Shown: positions 49,847 to 59,400, counted from the stretch's first letter. The stretch is DNA of 64,000 bases from Vibrio maritimus (GCF_021441885.1 NZ_CP090438.1:3348001-3412000); one strand, 5' to 3'. Program-made: numbers and translations. The notes: generated by a model not told the origin, from the letters alone.

Positions 49847-51247
49847 ATGAGTCGCTCCAAACATTTTGATGCCATCGTGATAGGCAGTGGTCCGGGTGGT
49901 GAAGGTGCTGCTATGGGGCTGACTAAAGCTGGCCTAAACGTCGCGATCATCGAAAAAGAGAGCAGCGTTGGTGGTGGGTGTACACACTGGGGAACCATCC
50001 CTTCTAAAGCTTTGCGTCATGCGGTTAGCCGCATCATTGAGTTCAACAGCAACCCTCTATTTTGCGGCAATAACACCAGTCTGCATTCAACGTTCTCCAA
50101 TATTCTAGGGCACGCTAAAACTGTCATCGATAAACAGACTAGATTGCGCCAAGGTTTCTACGACCGCAATGAATGTACCCTACTTTACGGCACTGCGCGC
50201 TTCGTTAGCGAGAATAGTCTAGAGGTGACCAAGTCAGATGGCACTGTCGATACGTATTCTGCAGACAAGTTTGTTATCGCAACAGGTTCAAGACCTTACC
50301 GCCCAGCAGATGTCGACTTTAACCATCCACGCATCTATGACAGCGACTCAATTTTGTCACTTGAGCACGATCCAAGGCACATCATCATCTATGGGGCAGG
50401 TGTGATTGGTTGTGAATACGCGTCGATTTTCCGTGGTTTGGATGTGAAAACCGATCTTATTAATACGCGTGAACGTCTATTAGCGTTTTTAGACAATGAG
50501 ATGTCGGACTCTCTGTCTTATCACTTCTGGAACAGTGGCATGATGATTCGTAATGACGAAACTTACGCCAAGATTGAGGGCACTGAAGATGGCGTGATTA
50601 TCCATCTAAACTCCGGCAAGAAGATGCGTGCCGACTGCCTACTGTATGCCAACGGTCGTACCGGTAATACCGATGCGCTTAATCTAGACGCTGTGGGTCT
50701 GATTGCGGACTCTCGTGGCCAGCTTAAAGTCGACACGAATTATCAAACCGAAGTGTCTCATATCTACGCAGTAGGGGATGTGATTGGCTACCCTAGCCTA
50801 GCAAGCGCGGCGTATGACCAAGGTCGATTTGTTGCACAGGCGATTACGCGTGGCGAGGCTGAAGGTAAATTGATTGAAGATATCCCAACAGGTATCTACA
50901 CCATTCCAGAGATCAGCTCAGTCGGTAAAACCGAGCAAGAGTTAACGGAGGCCAAAATCCCTTATGAGGTAGGTCGCTCTTCGTTCAAACATCTCGCGCG
51001 CGCACAGATCGCAGGCAAAGATGTCGGAAGCTTGAAGATCCTATTCCATAGAGAGACGAAAGAAATCCTAGGTATTCATTGTTTTGGTGAGCGCGCCGCG
51101 GAAATCATTCACATCGGCCAAGCGATCATGGAACAGAAAGGTGAAGCAAATACCATCGAGTATTTTGTGAATACCACCTTTAACTACCCAACTATGGCAG
51201 AGGCATATCGTGTTGCTGCGCTTAACGGCTTAAACCGATTGTTCTAA
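49847..51247 (+). CDS. sthA: Soluble pyridine nucleotide transhydrogenase
   Basis: SthA transfers hydride between NADPH and NAD+. I chose the ATG at 49847 (466 aa, the family length) with GAGG 6-7 bases upstream; an in-frame start 63 bp earlier lacks a ribosome site. FAD motif GSGPGGEG (13-20), and CTHWGTIPSK at 45-54, where Thr50 replaces the second redox cysteine of related disulfide reductases, as expected for SthA. The 381-bp gap to fabR holds divergent promoters but I identify no confident sites. Confidence 0.95.
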   Translation: MSRSKHFDAIVIGSGPGGEGAAMGLTKAGLNVAIIEKESSVGGGCTHWGTIPSKALRHAVSRIIEFNSNPLFCGNNTSLHSTFSNILGHAKTVIDKQTRLRQGFYDRNECTLLYGTARFVSENSLEVTKSDGTVDTYSADKFVIATGSRPYRPADVDFNHPRIYDSDSILSLEHDPRHIIIYGAGVIGCEYASIFRGLDVKTDLINTRERLLAFLDNEMSDSLSYHFWNSGMMIRNDETYAKIEGTEDGVIIHLNSGKKMRADCLLYANGRTGNTDALNLDAVGLIADSRGQLKVDTNYQTEVSHIYAVGDVIGYPSLASAAYDQGRFVAQAITRGEAEGKLIEDIPTGIYTIPEISSVGKTEQELTEAKIPYEVGRSSFKHLARAQIAGKDVGSLKILFHRETKEILGIHCFGERAAEIIHIGQAIMEQKGEANTIEYFVNTTFNYPTMAEAYRVAALNGLNRLF

Positions 51248-51313
51248 GTCCATTAGTGACTTGTACAAAAAACGATAAAGGCGACAGTAAGTCGCCTTTA
51301 TTATTTGAGAATC

Positions 51314-52660
51314 CTAACTCACCAAAAACCGGTTACCCTTCCATTGACGCCAAAATATCACGCCTAGCCCCACTCCGCGCATTCCCATAAAGGTCAGCAT
51401 CGCCAGCCAAAGTGCATGATTGCCTAAACTGCTCGCGGCAAAGAAAACGCCAAAGAAGCAACACGTCGCGACAAACATACTGTTTCTCATATCCTTGCCC
51501 TTTGTGGCGCCAATAAAAATGCCATCAAATAGAAAGCACCACATCGACACTAGCGGCATAGCAATTAACCATGGCAAATAGTGCCCAGCCTCCATCTGAA
51601 CACTCTCTATTGAGGTAATCATGGTAATAAGCCCTTGCCCTAACGCGCCAAAAACCAAGGTCAACACTAGGCAGATCACGACACTCCAGAAGAAGGTAGC
51701 CACGAGCGAGTCAACAAGCTCACTTCGGCTCTTCGCGCCAATCGCTTTTCCAACCATCGCTTCCATGGCGTAAGCAAAACCATCCATTCCATAGGAAATG
51801 ATCATCAAAAAGCTCATGAGTACCGCATTGGCTGCCACGATATCGTCTCCAAATGCAGCACCCTGGAAGGTCATGAAACTAAATGTGGCTTGCAAGCACA
51901 GTGAGCGTAGGAAAATGTCTCGATTGAGCTTTACGAAACGGCCAATGCCTCGGCTGACTTCCGAAACCAAACTCAGTAGCTTAGGAAGATTTCGCGGACG
52001 CCAGGTTCGCATGACGCACCAAAGACCAAACGCACACCCGGAGTAATCGGCAATCACTGACGCGAGTGCCGCACCTTCCACTTTCCATCCCAACCCAATG
52101 ACAAACCATACATCGAGGCCAATGTTGACCACATTAGTAATGATCACCATCCACATTGGTGCCTTCGCGTTTTGGGTACCAAGTAGCCAACCAAGCAGTA
52201 CAAAATTCATCAGTGCTGCCGGTGCGCTCCATGCACGAATGGCGAAGTACTGGTAGCCGTAGTGCTTTACTTCTTCACTCGCTGAGCTCAGCGAGAAAAT
52301 CAGATCAGCAATAAAGGTATGCAGGAGCAAAAATACCAGTGCGAATCCAAGCGCCATCACGCTACCTTGCAGAAAGACCAACCCTAGAGAGCGATTGTCC
52401 TCAGCGCCAAAACACTGAGCCGTGAGACCTGTTGTCGACATTCGCAAAAATCCGAGCAACCAAAATGTCACACTGATCATGGTACTGCCAAGCGCCACAC
52501 CACCGAGGTACCACGAGTGTTCAAGGTGGCCAATTACAGCGGCATCAACGAGTCCAAGCAGAGGGACGGTGATATTAGATAGCACCATAGGTATCGCGAG
52601 TAGGAGAACTCGACGATGCAAGGGTAGATTGGAAAGTATGGTGATAGATTGTTGAAACAC
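51314..52660 (-). CDS. DinF-like MATE family efflux transporter
   Basis: The protein (about 448 aa) has twelve predicted membrane segments in two MATE halves. It resembles the DinF branch (LAIPMVLSNITVPLLGLVDAAVIG near the N-terminus). MATE proteins export cationic drugs or other compounds using Na+ or H+. I prefer the GTG at 52658-52660 (VFQQSITILSN) because GGAG lies 5 bases upstream; a TTG start 51 bp earlier has no ribosome site. Confidence 0.87.
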   Translation of the reverse strand: MFQQSITILSNLPLHRRVLLLAIPMVLSNITVPLLGLVDAAVIGHLEHSWYLGGVALGSTMISVTFWLLGFLRMSTTGLTAQCFGAEDNRSLGLVFLQGSVMALGFALVFLLLHTFIADLIFSLSSASEEVKHYGYQYFAIRAWSAPAALMNFVLLGWLLGTQNAKAPMWMVIITNVVNIGLDVWFVIGLGWKVEGAALASVIADYSGCAFGLWCVMRTWRPRNLPKLLSLVSEVSRGIGRFVKLNRDIFLRSLCLQATFSFMTFQGAAFGDDIVAANAVLMSFLMIISYGMDGFAYAMEAMVGKAIGAKSRSELVDSLVATFFWSVVICLVLTLVFGALGQGLITMITSIESVQMEAGHYLPWLIAMPLVSMWCFLFDGIFIGATKGKDMRNSMFVATCCFFGVFFAASSLGNHALWLAMLTFMGMRGVGLGVIFWRQWKGNRFLVS

Positions 52661-52757
52661 AGACACTCCAGCTTGGCACAGTTTCAACTGGTAAAGCCAC
52701 AGCAGAAACAAAGGGTTGAGCCGCTATAGTATCGTTATTTAATGACAGGTTCTGCTT

Positions 52758-53570
52758 TTACCATTCGATATTAACAATGTTTGGCGTGAGACGATGTCGA
52801 TACAAAGGCAATTTCGCCAATATCCGCTGCCAGCGAGACCAGCGCTGACAGTGCTGGTCAATAGGTGACAATAGAGAGGTCTTGTAGGTCCACGGCAACC
52901 AATTGGTAAGCTTTTGAACGGGCTTTCGAAGTCCATGTTGGTAGGACTCGCATCCCATCTTCTTTCCTAGGTGGCTATCAGTAAGATCACCGGCGAGTAC
53001 GAGACAGGCCTGCGCATGCTGAAAATGACAACCAATGGCTTGAATGAAGTGCGCGATACGATTTTCTCGTCGCTCTAATAGCGCTTGTTCACAAACGACT
53101 AGGATGGGTCTATCGGACGGAATAGAAAGTGAATTTAGCCAACCCATATCATCGATGGAACCTATGGTCAGAGTGTAACGCTCGCTTTTGTGGAACAGTC
53201 GCTGACGCCATACCAGGTGCTCATTGGTATCCACCTCTACCCAATGACATCTGCCATTATCAAGACGGTAAAAGCGAGTATCGAGACGGGCACCTACATT
53301 AATCACCCAACCGTCAGGATTGGTCTCCAAAAAGCGCTGCACTTGTAAGTCACACAGCTGAGTCAAGGTAGCGTGCAAGAGCTGGCTTTGATCAACATTA
53401 CCCGTAAGGCAATCTGGTGCTAATTGGCAGCGACGACAGGCATGAGCAGCAATAGGGTCATAAATAATACCGTCATCGAGAAGGCTTTCTCTGCTTCGAT
53501 ACCACAGCGGTCGTAGTAGCTTGGTTGGCACATCCAAGTGCTCCGTTTGACGACTCATACGATTATTCAT
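52758..53570 (-). CDS. Leucine carboxyl methyltransferase (PPM)-like SAM methyltransferase
   Basis: The 270-aa protein (ATG at 53568-53570, GGGGG upstream) has the family motif VINVGARLDTRFYRL (89-103) and the acidic motif WVEVDT (110-115). PPM-type enzymes methylate carboxyl groups of small molecules or proteins; the substrate here is unknown. A Cys-rich segment (CRRC at 45-48, then a Cys at 54) is unusual for the family. A Fur-box-like site lies 58 bp upstream. Confidence 0.8.
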   Translation of the reverse strand: MNNRMSRQTEHLDVPTKLLRPLWYRSRESLLDDGIIYDPIAAHACRRCQLAPDCLTGNVDQSQLLHATLTQLCDLQVQRFLETNPDGWVINVGARLDTRFYRLDNGRCHWVEVDTNEHLVWRQRLFHKSERYTLTIGSIDDMGWLNSLSIPSDRPILVVCEQALLERRENRIAHFIQAIGCHFQHAQACLVLAGDLTDSHLGKKMGCESYQHGLRKPVQKLTNWLPWTYKTSLLSPIDQHCQRWSRWQRILAKLPLYRHRLTPNIVNIEW

Positions 53571-53627
53571 GATCACCCCCATCCTTAGTGCCTAGATGAT
53601 AATCGGTCGCAACAACTTTAGCAAGAC

Positions 53628-53648
53628 AAATGCTATTGATTATCATTT
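53628..53648 (-). promoter_or_regulatory. Fur-box-like site upstream of the methyltransferase gene
   Basis: AAATGATAATCAATAGCATTT on the minus strand: an imperfect palindrome resembling the Fur consensus. It implies iron-dependent repression (inference). Confidence 0.5.
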
Positions 53649-53667
53649 ATCAGCAGACTCTAGACGT

Positions 53668-54008
53668 AAAAAAAGCGACAGGCTGACCTGTCGCTTTCCA
53701 TCACCATAGGGGTGAAACTGTTGGCATTCGTTGAACGCCTCACAAATATCCATTTGTTATTTGTGCTTCCACTGCTAATTCTTGTTTGTCATCATCCTGA
53801 TGCGTTTTCACGTTCCCTAGCAAAACCATTTGCTCGAGTTCTTCCTAAACCCTGTCCGTTTGTTTTCTCGTCCTGAGAATAGTTGACCATCCCTATCTGC
53901 CCGCACTCCTAGTGCGAGCGACATCCTTTTAATTATATTGGCAACCCTTACCAAACTTCCTTGAAGACCATCTTGGTCTGAAATCCCTGTGTCGTCATCC
54001 TGTCGACA
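53668..54008 (-). ncRNA. CsrB/CsrC-family regulatory RNA
   Basis: About 340 nt with fourteen GGA motifs, many as AGGA or AGGGA in hairpin loops (for example CAGGATGACG, ATCAGGATGATG, CACTAGGAGTGC). It starts with GTCGACAGG, like E. coli CsrB, and ends in a perfect terminator (AAAGCGACAGG / CCTGTCGCTTT plus seven T, 53668-53697). Such RNAs sequester CsrA. A promoter TTGTTT-16-TAAATT (54015-54042) fits the 5' end. E. coli csrC occupies a similar place near engB. In Vibrio several CsrB-type RNAs exist; which one this is remains open. Confidence 0.9.
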
Positions 54009-54014
54009 AGGAAC

Positions 54015-54042
54015 AATTTACCCTAGCCTCGAATGAAAACAA
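54015..54042 (-). promoter_or_regulatory. Promoter of the Csr RNA
   Basis: TTGTTT (54037-54042), 16-bp spacer, TAAATT (54015-54020). A VarA/GacA-like half site TGTAAGTGACT lies upstream near 54064-54074. Confidence 0.5.
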
Positions 54043-54237
54043 CCAAGGTTTAGACTTTTTCTAGTCACTTACAAATGGAAATAGTTAAAAACATTTATTT
54101 TCATATAGTTAGAGCTAGCTTACGGATAATCTGCGATCGCAAGTATGGCAAATGTCTCACAATGCGCTTAGGCAACTCGCCAATGTCTCACCTTGCTTAC
54201 TTGAAGAGCGATGAGAGCCAGATCACCAAAAACGACA

Positions 54238-54261
54238 ATGCCCCTTCAGAAGAAGAGGCAT
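54238..54261 (-). terminator. Probable terminator of the cytochrome c4 gene
   Basis: Minus strand stem ATGCCTCTTC / GAAGGGGCAT with a 4-base loop. The T-run follows after a few bases. Confidence 0.5.
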
Positions 54262-54326
54262 CGGTTGCTCGGTTTGGCGTTAGAGAAACTATTTTGGGCT
54301 GCTAAGTTATGCAACGTGGATTGTTA

Positions 54327-54944
54327 TTAGTGAAGGCCGCCGACGTATTTTGACAGTGTGTCGATGTCTTCATCGTTAAGTTTCTTAGCGATATCACGCA
54401 TCATAGCGTTCATATCGTTCGCTCGGTCGCCACTGCGGAATTTTTCTAGCTGCGACTTCACGTATTCTGCGTGCTGCCCTGAAATTTTAGGGAAGCCAGA
54501 CAGCTCTGTACCGTTACCACGTGGGCCGTGACATGCAATACACGCTGTAATACCACGTTCTGCGTCACCAGCCATGTACAATACCTTGCCCTGATCTACA
54601 ACGTTCTCAGGCGTGCTGTTTGGAGCGATTGGCATAGAAGCATAGTAAGCAGCCAAATCCGCCATATCTTGCTCAGATAGAGGCATAGCCATGCCACTCA
54701 TCACAGGATCATAGCGACCTTGCTTGCCATTGCTTGTCATACCAAGCTTTAGATCTTTCAGTTGTTTTTCAATGTATTTTGCGTGCTGTCCTGCGATGCT
54801 TGGGTACATCGTTAGCTGACTGTTACCGTCTGCTCCATGACACGCTACACACGTTTGGGATTTTGCTTTACCAGCTTCAATATCGCCTTGGGCCCATACT
54901 GAGCAGCTGACTACAAGACTCAAGATTAGCGCTAATTTTTTCAT
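54327..54944 (-). CDS. Cytochrome c4, periplasmic dihaem protein
   Basis: The 205-aa protein has a signal peptide (cut after SVWA, residue 18) and two haem sites, CVACH (32-36) and CIACH (135-139), in two homologous halves. It transfers electrons to terminal oxidases. It is divergent from engB, as in V. cholerae and other gammaproteobacteria. Confidence 0.94.
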   Translation of the reverse strand: MKKLALILSLVVSCSVWAQGDIEAGKAKSQTCVACHGADGNSQLTMYPSIAGQHAKYIEKQLKDLKLGMTSNGKQGRYDPVMSGMAMPLSEQDMADLAAYYASMPIAPNSTPENVVDQGKVLYMAGDAERGITACIACHGPRGNGTELSGFPKISGQHAEYVKSQLEKFRSGDRANDMNAMMRDIAKKLNDEDIDTLSKYVGGLH

Positions 54945-55151
54945 GACATTCCATTATAATTATCAAGCTTCCAGTACCACTATACGCCTCGCAAAACCCT
55001 ACAGATTGGTGTCAAAGGGACAAAATAAGGTAACGCGGGCAATTAATACCGATCATGGTACAATGTGTGGCCATATGCCGAGCACGGTTATTTTACACAA
55101 TTTCACAAAAAAGTAATCAATCGACTACACAAAGTCGAGATGGAGTTAACA

Positions 55152-55799
55152 GTGAGCGTAAAAATTCATTATCAAAACACGCATTTCATAACAAGTGCAC
55201 CCGATATTCGTCACTTGCCAGAGGATGAAGGGATCGAAATTGCGTTTGCAGGACGCTCCAATGCTGGTAAATCCAGTTCACTGAACCGACTAACTAACCA
55301 AAGAGCCCTGGCAAAAACCAGTAAAACGCCAGGTCGTACGCAGCTTATTAACCTTTTCAAAGTTGATGAAGGCTGTCATATCGTCGATCTTCCAGGATAC
55401 GGCTTTGCTCAAGTACCTCTTGAGATGAAAAAGAAGTGGCAGAAGTCACTAGGTGAATACCTACAGAAGCGCCAGTGCTTAAAAGGCGTGGTTGTTCTGA
55501 TGGATATTCGTCACCCAATGAAAGATCTCGATCAACAATTGATCCAGTGGGCAGTTGAATCGGGTATCCCTGTACAAGTGCTACTGACGAAAGCTGACAA
55601 GCTAAAAAGTGGCGCACGTAAAGCACAAGTATTGAAGATTCGTGAAGCGTCTTTGGCGTTTGGTGGCGACGTGCAAGTAGATGCGTTTTCATCTCTGAAA
55701 GGCATTGGTGTTGACCAACTACGCAACAAACTAGACACTTGGTTTGCACCTGCTTTTGCGCATTTAGAACAACTTGAAGAAGGTGATAGCGAGGAGTAA
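55152..55799 (+). CDS. engB: EngB/YihA, ribosome biogenesis GTPase
   Basis: Essential GTPase of 50S assembly. I chose the GTG at 55152 (215 aa, MSVKIHYQNTHF) because GGAG lies 6 bases upstream and homologues start here. GTPase motifs: G1 GRSNAGKS (34-41), G3 DLPG (79-82), G4 TKAD (146-149). Confidence 0.95.
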   Translation: MSVKIHYQNTHFITSAPDIRHLPEDEGIEIAFAGRSNAGKSSSLNRLTNQRALAKTSKTPGRTQLINLFKVDEGCHIVDLPGYGFAQVPLEMKKKWQKSLGEYLQKRQCLKGVVVLMDIRHPMKDLDQQLIQWAVESGIPVQVLLTKADKLKSGARKAQVLKIREASLAFGGDVQVDAFSSLKGIGVDQLRNKLDTWFAPAFAHLEQLEEGDSEE

Positions 55800-55852
55800 C
55801 TCACTGCTAATTCAGCGCGTTAAAGAGCTGAGCAGAGGCCTTCCTTAGAAAC

Positions 55853-55878
55853 AAAACGCCCCGCCATCCTGGCAGGGC
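55853..55878 (-). terminator. Terminator of the short unit downstream of spf
   Basis: GC-rich hairpin with one mismatch, loop AGGAT, then TTTTG. Confidence 0.65.
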
Positions 55879-56050
55879 AATGGGAGAGAGAAGATTTAGT
55901 ATTATTGTTTGTCCAAAGCATCTACGAAGCCTGCAAACAATGCAATCGCCTACCACGCAAAGTGTGAGCTAGACTTCTCTCCACCAACGACCTCTTCCCA
56001 CATATAATTCAAACTTTTTCTTATTTTTCATAGAATTATGATTCATTATA
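55853..56050 (-). other. Unexplained short transcription unit with a small reading frame interrupted by TAG
   Basis: The minus strand has a perfect -10 TATAAT (56045-56050). About 170 bp later it has a terminator hairpin (GCCC-GCC / GGC-GGGC with loop AGGAT, 55858-55878) followed by TTTTG. Between them an ATG at 56001-56003 opens a frame of 17 codons to TAG (55950-55952). The same frame continues for 15 more codons to TAA at 55902-55904. The second half encodes a hydrophobic stretch (AIALFAGFVDALDKQ). It could be a small RNA or a broken small-protein gene. Confidence 0.4.
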
Positions 56051-56195
56051 CCTAGTCGCGGCTACGCTTGATTCAACCTGAGAATTATACAAAGTGTGAA
56101 GGTCGTTTAATTACAGAATGGTGTTGTGATATTTCGTAATGACGGGACGTCTTTGAGAGGAATTAAGGACGTTTGGAAATTTTCTTTGCCACAAG

Positions 56196-56300
56196 AAAAA
56201 ACGCCCCAGTCAAATACTGACTGGGGCGGCTGAATCAGCCTAATCCAATAACGTGAAACAAAAGGTCTGAAAGATAGAACATCTTACCTCTGTACCCTAC
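56196..56300 (-). ncRNA. spf: Spot 42 small RNA
   Basis: About 105 nt. The 5' region (GTAGGGTACAGAGGTAAGAT) and the 3' terminator (GCCCCAGTCA / TGACTGGGGC plus T-run) match E. coli Spot 42. It lies between polA and engB exactly as in E. coli. It is an Hfq-dependent regulator of carbon metabolism genes, repressed by CRP-cAMP in E. coli. Candidate promoter TTCATT-16-TACATT at 56308-56335. Confidence 0.97.
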
Positions 56301-56475
56301 GCGTTCTAATGTACAACAACTGATCAGAAAATGAAACTATTTTTGTAGTTTTTTTTCATGACATTTTTGTTAACAGACATAAGTCTTTTAGATGCATAAA
56401 CTTTTTTAACGGCAAAAAAAAGCCAGCGAGTGTGCGCTGGCTCATGTTAATTTGGTCATTTAGCTCAAATTATGA

Positions 56476-59265
56476 CTAATGCGCCTCGTCCCAGTTCTCT
56501 CCGTGACCAGCTTCTGCAACAAGCGGTACGTCTAGTTCTGCTGCAGATTCCATCAATTTTTGTATTTTACTTTCAATTTCGCTTAAAGATGACGATTCGA
56601 CTTCAAATACCAGTTCATCGTGAACCTGCATCAGGAGTTTAACCTTGCCTTCGCCTTCTGCCTGAATCCACTCATCCACCAACAGCATCGCTTTTTTAAT
56701 GATGTCTGCGGCCGTCCCCTGCATCGGCGCATTGATAGCAGCTCGCTCTGCCGCTTTACGACGCATACCATTTCGGGACTTAATCTCAGGTAGGTGTAGA
56801 CGACGACCATAGATCGTTTCGACGTAGCCTTTCTCGGTTGCAAGTGCACGGGTATCTTCCATGTACTGCATCACACCCGGATAACGCTCAAAATACGTAT
56901 CCATATACTGCTGAGCTTCACCACGAGGAATGCCTAATTGCTTAGACAGACCAAATGCGCTCATGCCGTAGATCAAACCAAAGTTCACCGCTTTCGCTCG
57001 GCGACGTTGCTCACTCGTTACTTGCTCAATGTCGACACCAATGATCTCAGCCGCCGTTGCAGCGTGAATGTCTTTGCCTTGCTGGAAGGCTTCCAACAGC
57101 GCTTTATCGCCTGACAGGTGAGCCATGATTCGAAGTTCAATCTGAGAGTAATCGACGGCCAAGATCTTCCAACCATGCGGAGCGACAAATGCCTGACGAA
57201 TACGGCGGCCTTCTTCGTTACGAATTGGAATGTTCTGCAGGTTTGGATCGGTAGACGATAGACGACCTGTCGCCGTTACCGCTTGGTGATACGACGTATG
57301 AACGCGACCCGTTTCTGGGTTGATCATCTTCGGTAGTTTATCTGTGTAAGTCGACTTCAGCTTCGCCAGACCACGGTACTCAAGAATAAGCTTCGGTAGT
57401 GGGTAATCTAGTGCGAGTTCTTGCAACACTTCTTCGTTCGTCGACGGGGCACCCGATGGTGTTTTCTTCAATACAGGCAGACCCATTTTTTCGAAGAAGA
57501 TAGCTTGTAACTGCTTCGGAGAGCTTAGGTTGAATTCTTCGCCCGCAATCTCAAAGGCTTTTTGCTCAAGTTCATCAAGACGCGCTGCAATTTCTTGCGA
57601 CTGAGCGCCTAGCAACATGTCATCGATGAGCACACCCGTTCTTTCAATGCGAGACAGTACCGGTACGAGTGGAACTTCAATCTCTTGATAAACACGATTG
57701 AGTGCTTCGTTCTTTTCCAACTCCGCATTAATGCGTTGATGTAGACGCAGAGTCACATCGGCATCTTCCGCTGCATAAGGAGACGCTTGGTCCATCTCGA
57801 TTTGGTTGAAAGTGAGCTGTGATTTACCTTTACCAGCAATCTGCTCAAATGAGATACAGCTGTGTTGCAAAAAGCGCAACGCTAAGCTGTCCATATCGTG
57901 TTTTCCGCCAACACTGTTGTAAACATAAGACGCCAACATGGTGTCGTACTTGATGCCTTTAAGCTCGATACCATAACGTGCAATCACACTGGCATCATAT
58001 TTAAGGTTTTGTCCGACTTTCAGAATGTTTTCATCTTCAAGTAGTGGCTTTAGTTGCTCCAATACCCAAGCTCGATCAAGTTGCTCTGGCGCCCCCACGT
58101 AGTCGTGAGCGACTGGCAAGTATGCCGCTACACCCTCTTCGGTAGCAAAAGACAAACCGATAAGGTTAGCGACCATATAATCTAAGCTATCCGTCTCGGT
58201 ATCAAATGCGATGACCTCTGCCGACTTTAGCTTTTCAAGCCAGGCATTAAAGCTTTCTTCTGTCAGAATAGTCTCGTATTGGCTACGATCAATCTTGACC
58301 GCTGACGTGTCCATCGCAGGGGCATCATCATTACCTGAGGTACGTTTTGCTGCACTCTCAACCGCTTGCACTTCACCAGTGCCGCCTTCAAGTAGCTCAT
58401 TTAGCCAAGACTTGAACGTCAATTGACCATAAAGCTTAGTCAGCTCATCGACGTTTGGTTTCTCTTTCACTAGTGAGTCATGAGTGCAATCAAGCTCAAC
58501 ATCCAGTTTGATGGTCGCTAAGTCATACGACAGCAATGCGTTTTCTTTGTTCTCGGTAAGCTTCTTCGCCATGGTTTTTGAGCCACGGAAGCCAAGAGGA
58601 GCGATATCATCGAGTCTATCGTAAAGGTCTTTAATGCCACCGATGCCCTGCAATAGTGCTGTTGCTGTTTTATCACCAACACCCGGTACACCCGGGATGT
58701 TATCGACTTTATCACCCATTAATGCCAAATAGTCGATGATAAGCTCAGGTGGAATCCCAAACTTCTCCACCACGCCTTCTCGGTCCATAACAACATTAGT
58801 CATGGTGTTAATCAGGGTGACATTATCGTCAACTAGCTGAGCCATATCTTTATCACCCGTACTAATTAGCACTGGCATGCCTGCTTTTGAGGCTTCATGT
58901 GCGAGCGTACCGATCACATCATCGGCTTCTACTCCAGGTACACAAATCAATGGCAGACCCATTGCACGAATCACGTTATGCAGAGGTTCAATCTGACAAC
59001 GAAGGTCGTCGGGCATTGGTGGACGGTTTGCCTTGTACTCTGGGTACATATCGTCACGGAATGTTTTGCCCTTGGCATCAAACACAACCGCGATACGGTC
59101 GGAGGCAAACTGACGCATCATGCTTCGCAGCATGTTAACAACACCATATACCGCATTAGTTGGGATTTCGCCGTTACTCATCGTTTCTGGATAAGCATGA
59201 AAAGCTCGGTAAAGATAAGAAGAACCATCGATAAGAATCAGTGGGTTGTCTGGTATTTGCGCCAT
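56476..59265 (-). CDS. polA: DNA polymerase I
   Basis: Okazaki fragment processing and repair. I chose the ATG at 59263-59265 (929 aa, MAQIPDNPLILIDGSSYLYR), matching other polymerases; the frame extends 25 codons upstream without family similarity. The order is a 5'-nuclease domain (about 1-290), a 3'-5' exonuclease domain (about 330-520, with an intact FDTETDSL motif) and the polymerase domain (motif A VDYSQIELR, motif B RRAKAVNFGLIYG, motif C QVHDELV). The exonuclease is therefore likely active. Confidence 0.96.
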   Translation of the reverse strand: MAQIPDNPLILIDGSSYLYRAFHAYPETMSNGEIPTNAVYGVVNMLRSMMRQFASDRIAVVFDAKGKTFRDDMYPEYKANRPPMPDDLRCQIEPLHNVIRAMGLPLICVPGVEADDVIGTLAHEASKAGMPVLISTGDKDMAQLVDDNVTLINTMTNVVMDREGVVEKFGIPPELIIDYLALMGDKVDNIPGVPGVGDKTATALLQGIGGIKDLYDRLDDIAPLGFRGSKTMAKKLTENKENALLSYDLATIKLDVELDCTHDSLVKEKPNVDELTKLYGQLTFKSWLNELLEGGTGEVQAVESAAKRTSGNDDAPAMDTSAVKIDRSQYETILTEESFNAWLEKLKSAEVIAFDTETDSLDYMVANLIGLSFATEEGVAAYLPVAHDYVGAPEQLDRAWVLEQLKPLLEDENILKVGQNLKYDASVIARYGIELKGIKYDTMLASYVYNSVGGKHDMDSLALRFLQHSCISFEQIAGKGKSQLTFNQIEMDQASPYAAEDADVTLRLHQRINAELEKNEALNRVYQEIEVPLVPVLSRIERTGVLIDDMLLGAQSQEIAARLDELEQKAFEIAGEEFNLSSPKQLQAIFFEKMGLPVLKKTPSGAPSTNEEVLQELALDYPLPKLILEYRGLAKLKSTYTDKLPKMINPETGRVHTSYHQAVTATGRLSSTDPNLQNIPIRNEEGRRIRQAFVAPHGWKILAVDYSQIELRIMAHLSGDKALLEAFQQGKDIHAATAAEIIGVDIEQVTSEQRRRAKAVNFGLIYGMSAFGLSKQLGIPRGEAQQYMDTYFERYPGVMQYMEDTRALATEKGYVETIYGRRLHLPEIKSRNGMRRKAAERAAINAPMQGTAADIIKKAMLLVDEWIQAEGEGKVKLLMQVHDELVFEVESSSLSEIESKIQKLMESAAELDVPLVAEAGHGENWDEAH

Positions 59266-59391
59266 GTTTAGTCGTCCAAAATTTTGGGTAGTGATCCATA
59301 AGAATGCCACGACTAGCACAACGATGCTACGACCTTTCACTGTCTATATAGACAGTTGCACTTTGTCAGGCAATCGATTTCCAGCCCAGCC

Positions 59392-59400
59392 TGTGGATAA
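59392..59400 (-). promoter_or_regulatory. DnaA box upstream of polA
   Basis: TTATCCACA on the minus strand, a perfect consensus DnaA box 127 bp upstream of the polA start. A weaker TTATACAGA lies at 59436-59444. The rest of the gap up to RyhB is AT-rich with no gene. Confidence 0.5.

Noticed and set aside
54075..54305. 76-aa frame on the plus strand upstream of the Csr RNA
   Set aside because: No ribosome site, no recognisable domain, and it runs through the likely regulatory region of the Csr RNA and the cytochrome c4 terminator.
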